Translations under genes and position numbers: made by a program
Notes under the pieces: model-generated
The model's input: the letters and a program-made list of their open reading frames with translations, nothing else
Database searches by the model: none
What the model was told of the DNA's origin: nothing
In this document: positions 13,483 to 13,624 of the stretch, in pieces
Position numbering within the stretch: the stretch's first letter is position 1
Layout of the letters: each line of letters starts with the position of its first letter
Assembly: GCA_012513595.1 (NCBI GenBank)
Contig: JAAZBY010000619.1
Location: 1-13,624 of the forward strand
Direction of reading: 5' to 3'
From: Chloroflexota bacterium
Lineage (GTDB): Bacteria; Chloroflexota; Anaerolineae; UBA1429
DNA length: 13,624 nt

Positions 13483-13624
13483 TTAGCGGCCGCGCCAGAG
13501 GCGGTCGACCCCCAGGGCGATCACCCCGCCTACCAGAGCCGTGCCCAGCTGCGGCCAGCGCATCATCTCGACGATCGCCGCCGGCATGGCCACCGCCTGG
13601 GCGACGCCGCCCACCTGCACGCTC
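13483..13624 (-). CDS. unidentified protein, C-terminal 46 residues only
   Basis: An open minus-strand frame enters from the right edge and ends with TAA (13483-13485). The visible tail includes VAMPAAIVEMMRWPQLG, then a hydrophobic stretch (TALVGGVIALGV) and a basic end DRLWRGR. This could be a C-terminal membrane helix with a short positive tail. The frame and the stop right behind the shared hairpin fit the convergent layout seen elsewhere. No family was recognised, and the start lies outside the window. Confidence 0.55.
   Translation of the reverse strand, partial: SVQVGGVAQAVAMPAAIVEMMRWPQLGTALVGGVIALGVDRLWRGR

Overview
This is a GC-rich bacterial chromosomal window with tightly packed, mostly single-gene units that alternate strand. 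The cargo is carbohydrate and sugar-acid metabolism: a ThuA-type protein, an aldo/keto reductase, mannose-6-phosphate isomerase, a zinc sugar/polyol-type dehydrogenase, a PL22-type oligogalacturonate lyase, a fumarylacetoacetate-hydrolase-family enzyme, an aldehyde:ferredoxin oxidoreductase-like gene and a GH39-like glycosidase. Base composition, gene mix and promoter style suggest a heterotrophic member of Chloroflexota or a similar high-GC lineage that lives on plant-derived sugars. That assignment is an inference; no rRNA or marker gene is present. No tRNA, rRNA, CRISPR array or insertion sequence was seen, and no gene-free stretch exceeds 300 bases.

Layout. 1-692 (+) is the 3' part of a ThuA-like gene. 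It converges, through a hairpin, on an aldo/keto reductase (796-1725, -). A divergent promoter region follows, then manA (1921-2970, +), three 19-bp tandem repeats, a 32-bp palindromic hairpin, and a convergent zinc dehydrogenase (3070-4104, -). A second divergent region precedes a two-gene unit: oligogalacturonate lyase (4318-5511, +) and a DUF1232/YkvA membrane protein (5538-5957, +). A hairpin separates this unit from an FAH-family enzyme (6038-6835, -). A third divergent region leads to an aldehyde:ferredoxin oxidoreductase-like gene (7063-9036, +) that carries an in-frame TAG at 7612. It converges on a GH39-like glycosidase (9089-10756, -). A fourth divergent region, with a perfect 20-bp TetR-type operator, leads to a tetR gene (10987-11622, +). 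This gene overlaps by 4 nt a 594-residue fusion of an extended SDR (epimerase type) and a classical SDR (11619-13403, +). A final hairpin separates the fusion from the C-terminus of an unidentified minus-strand gene (13483 to the window edge).

How the genes may work together. Oligogalacturonate lyase, the GH39-like enzyme, ManA, the sugar dehydrogenase, the aldo/keto reductase and the FAH-family hydrolase fit intracellular processing of plant cell-wall oligosaccharides and their sugar or sugar-acid products. Each appears to have its own promoter, so this is a neighbourhood rather than one operon. The tetR-fusion pair looks like a separate, self-regulated unit.

The most notable points are: the amber codon splitting the ferredoxin oxidoreductase; the double-SDR fusion coupled to its repressor with the operator abutting the -10 box; four divergent regions whose eight predicted promoters all have 17-bp spacers; hairpins without T-tracts at four of five convergent junctions; and the triple repeat spanning the manA stop codon.
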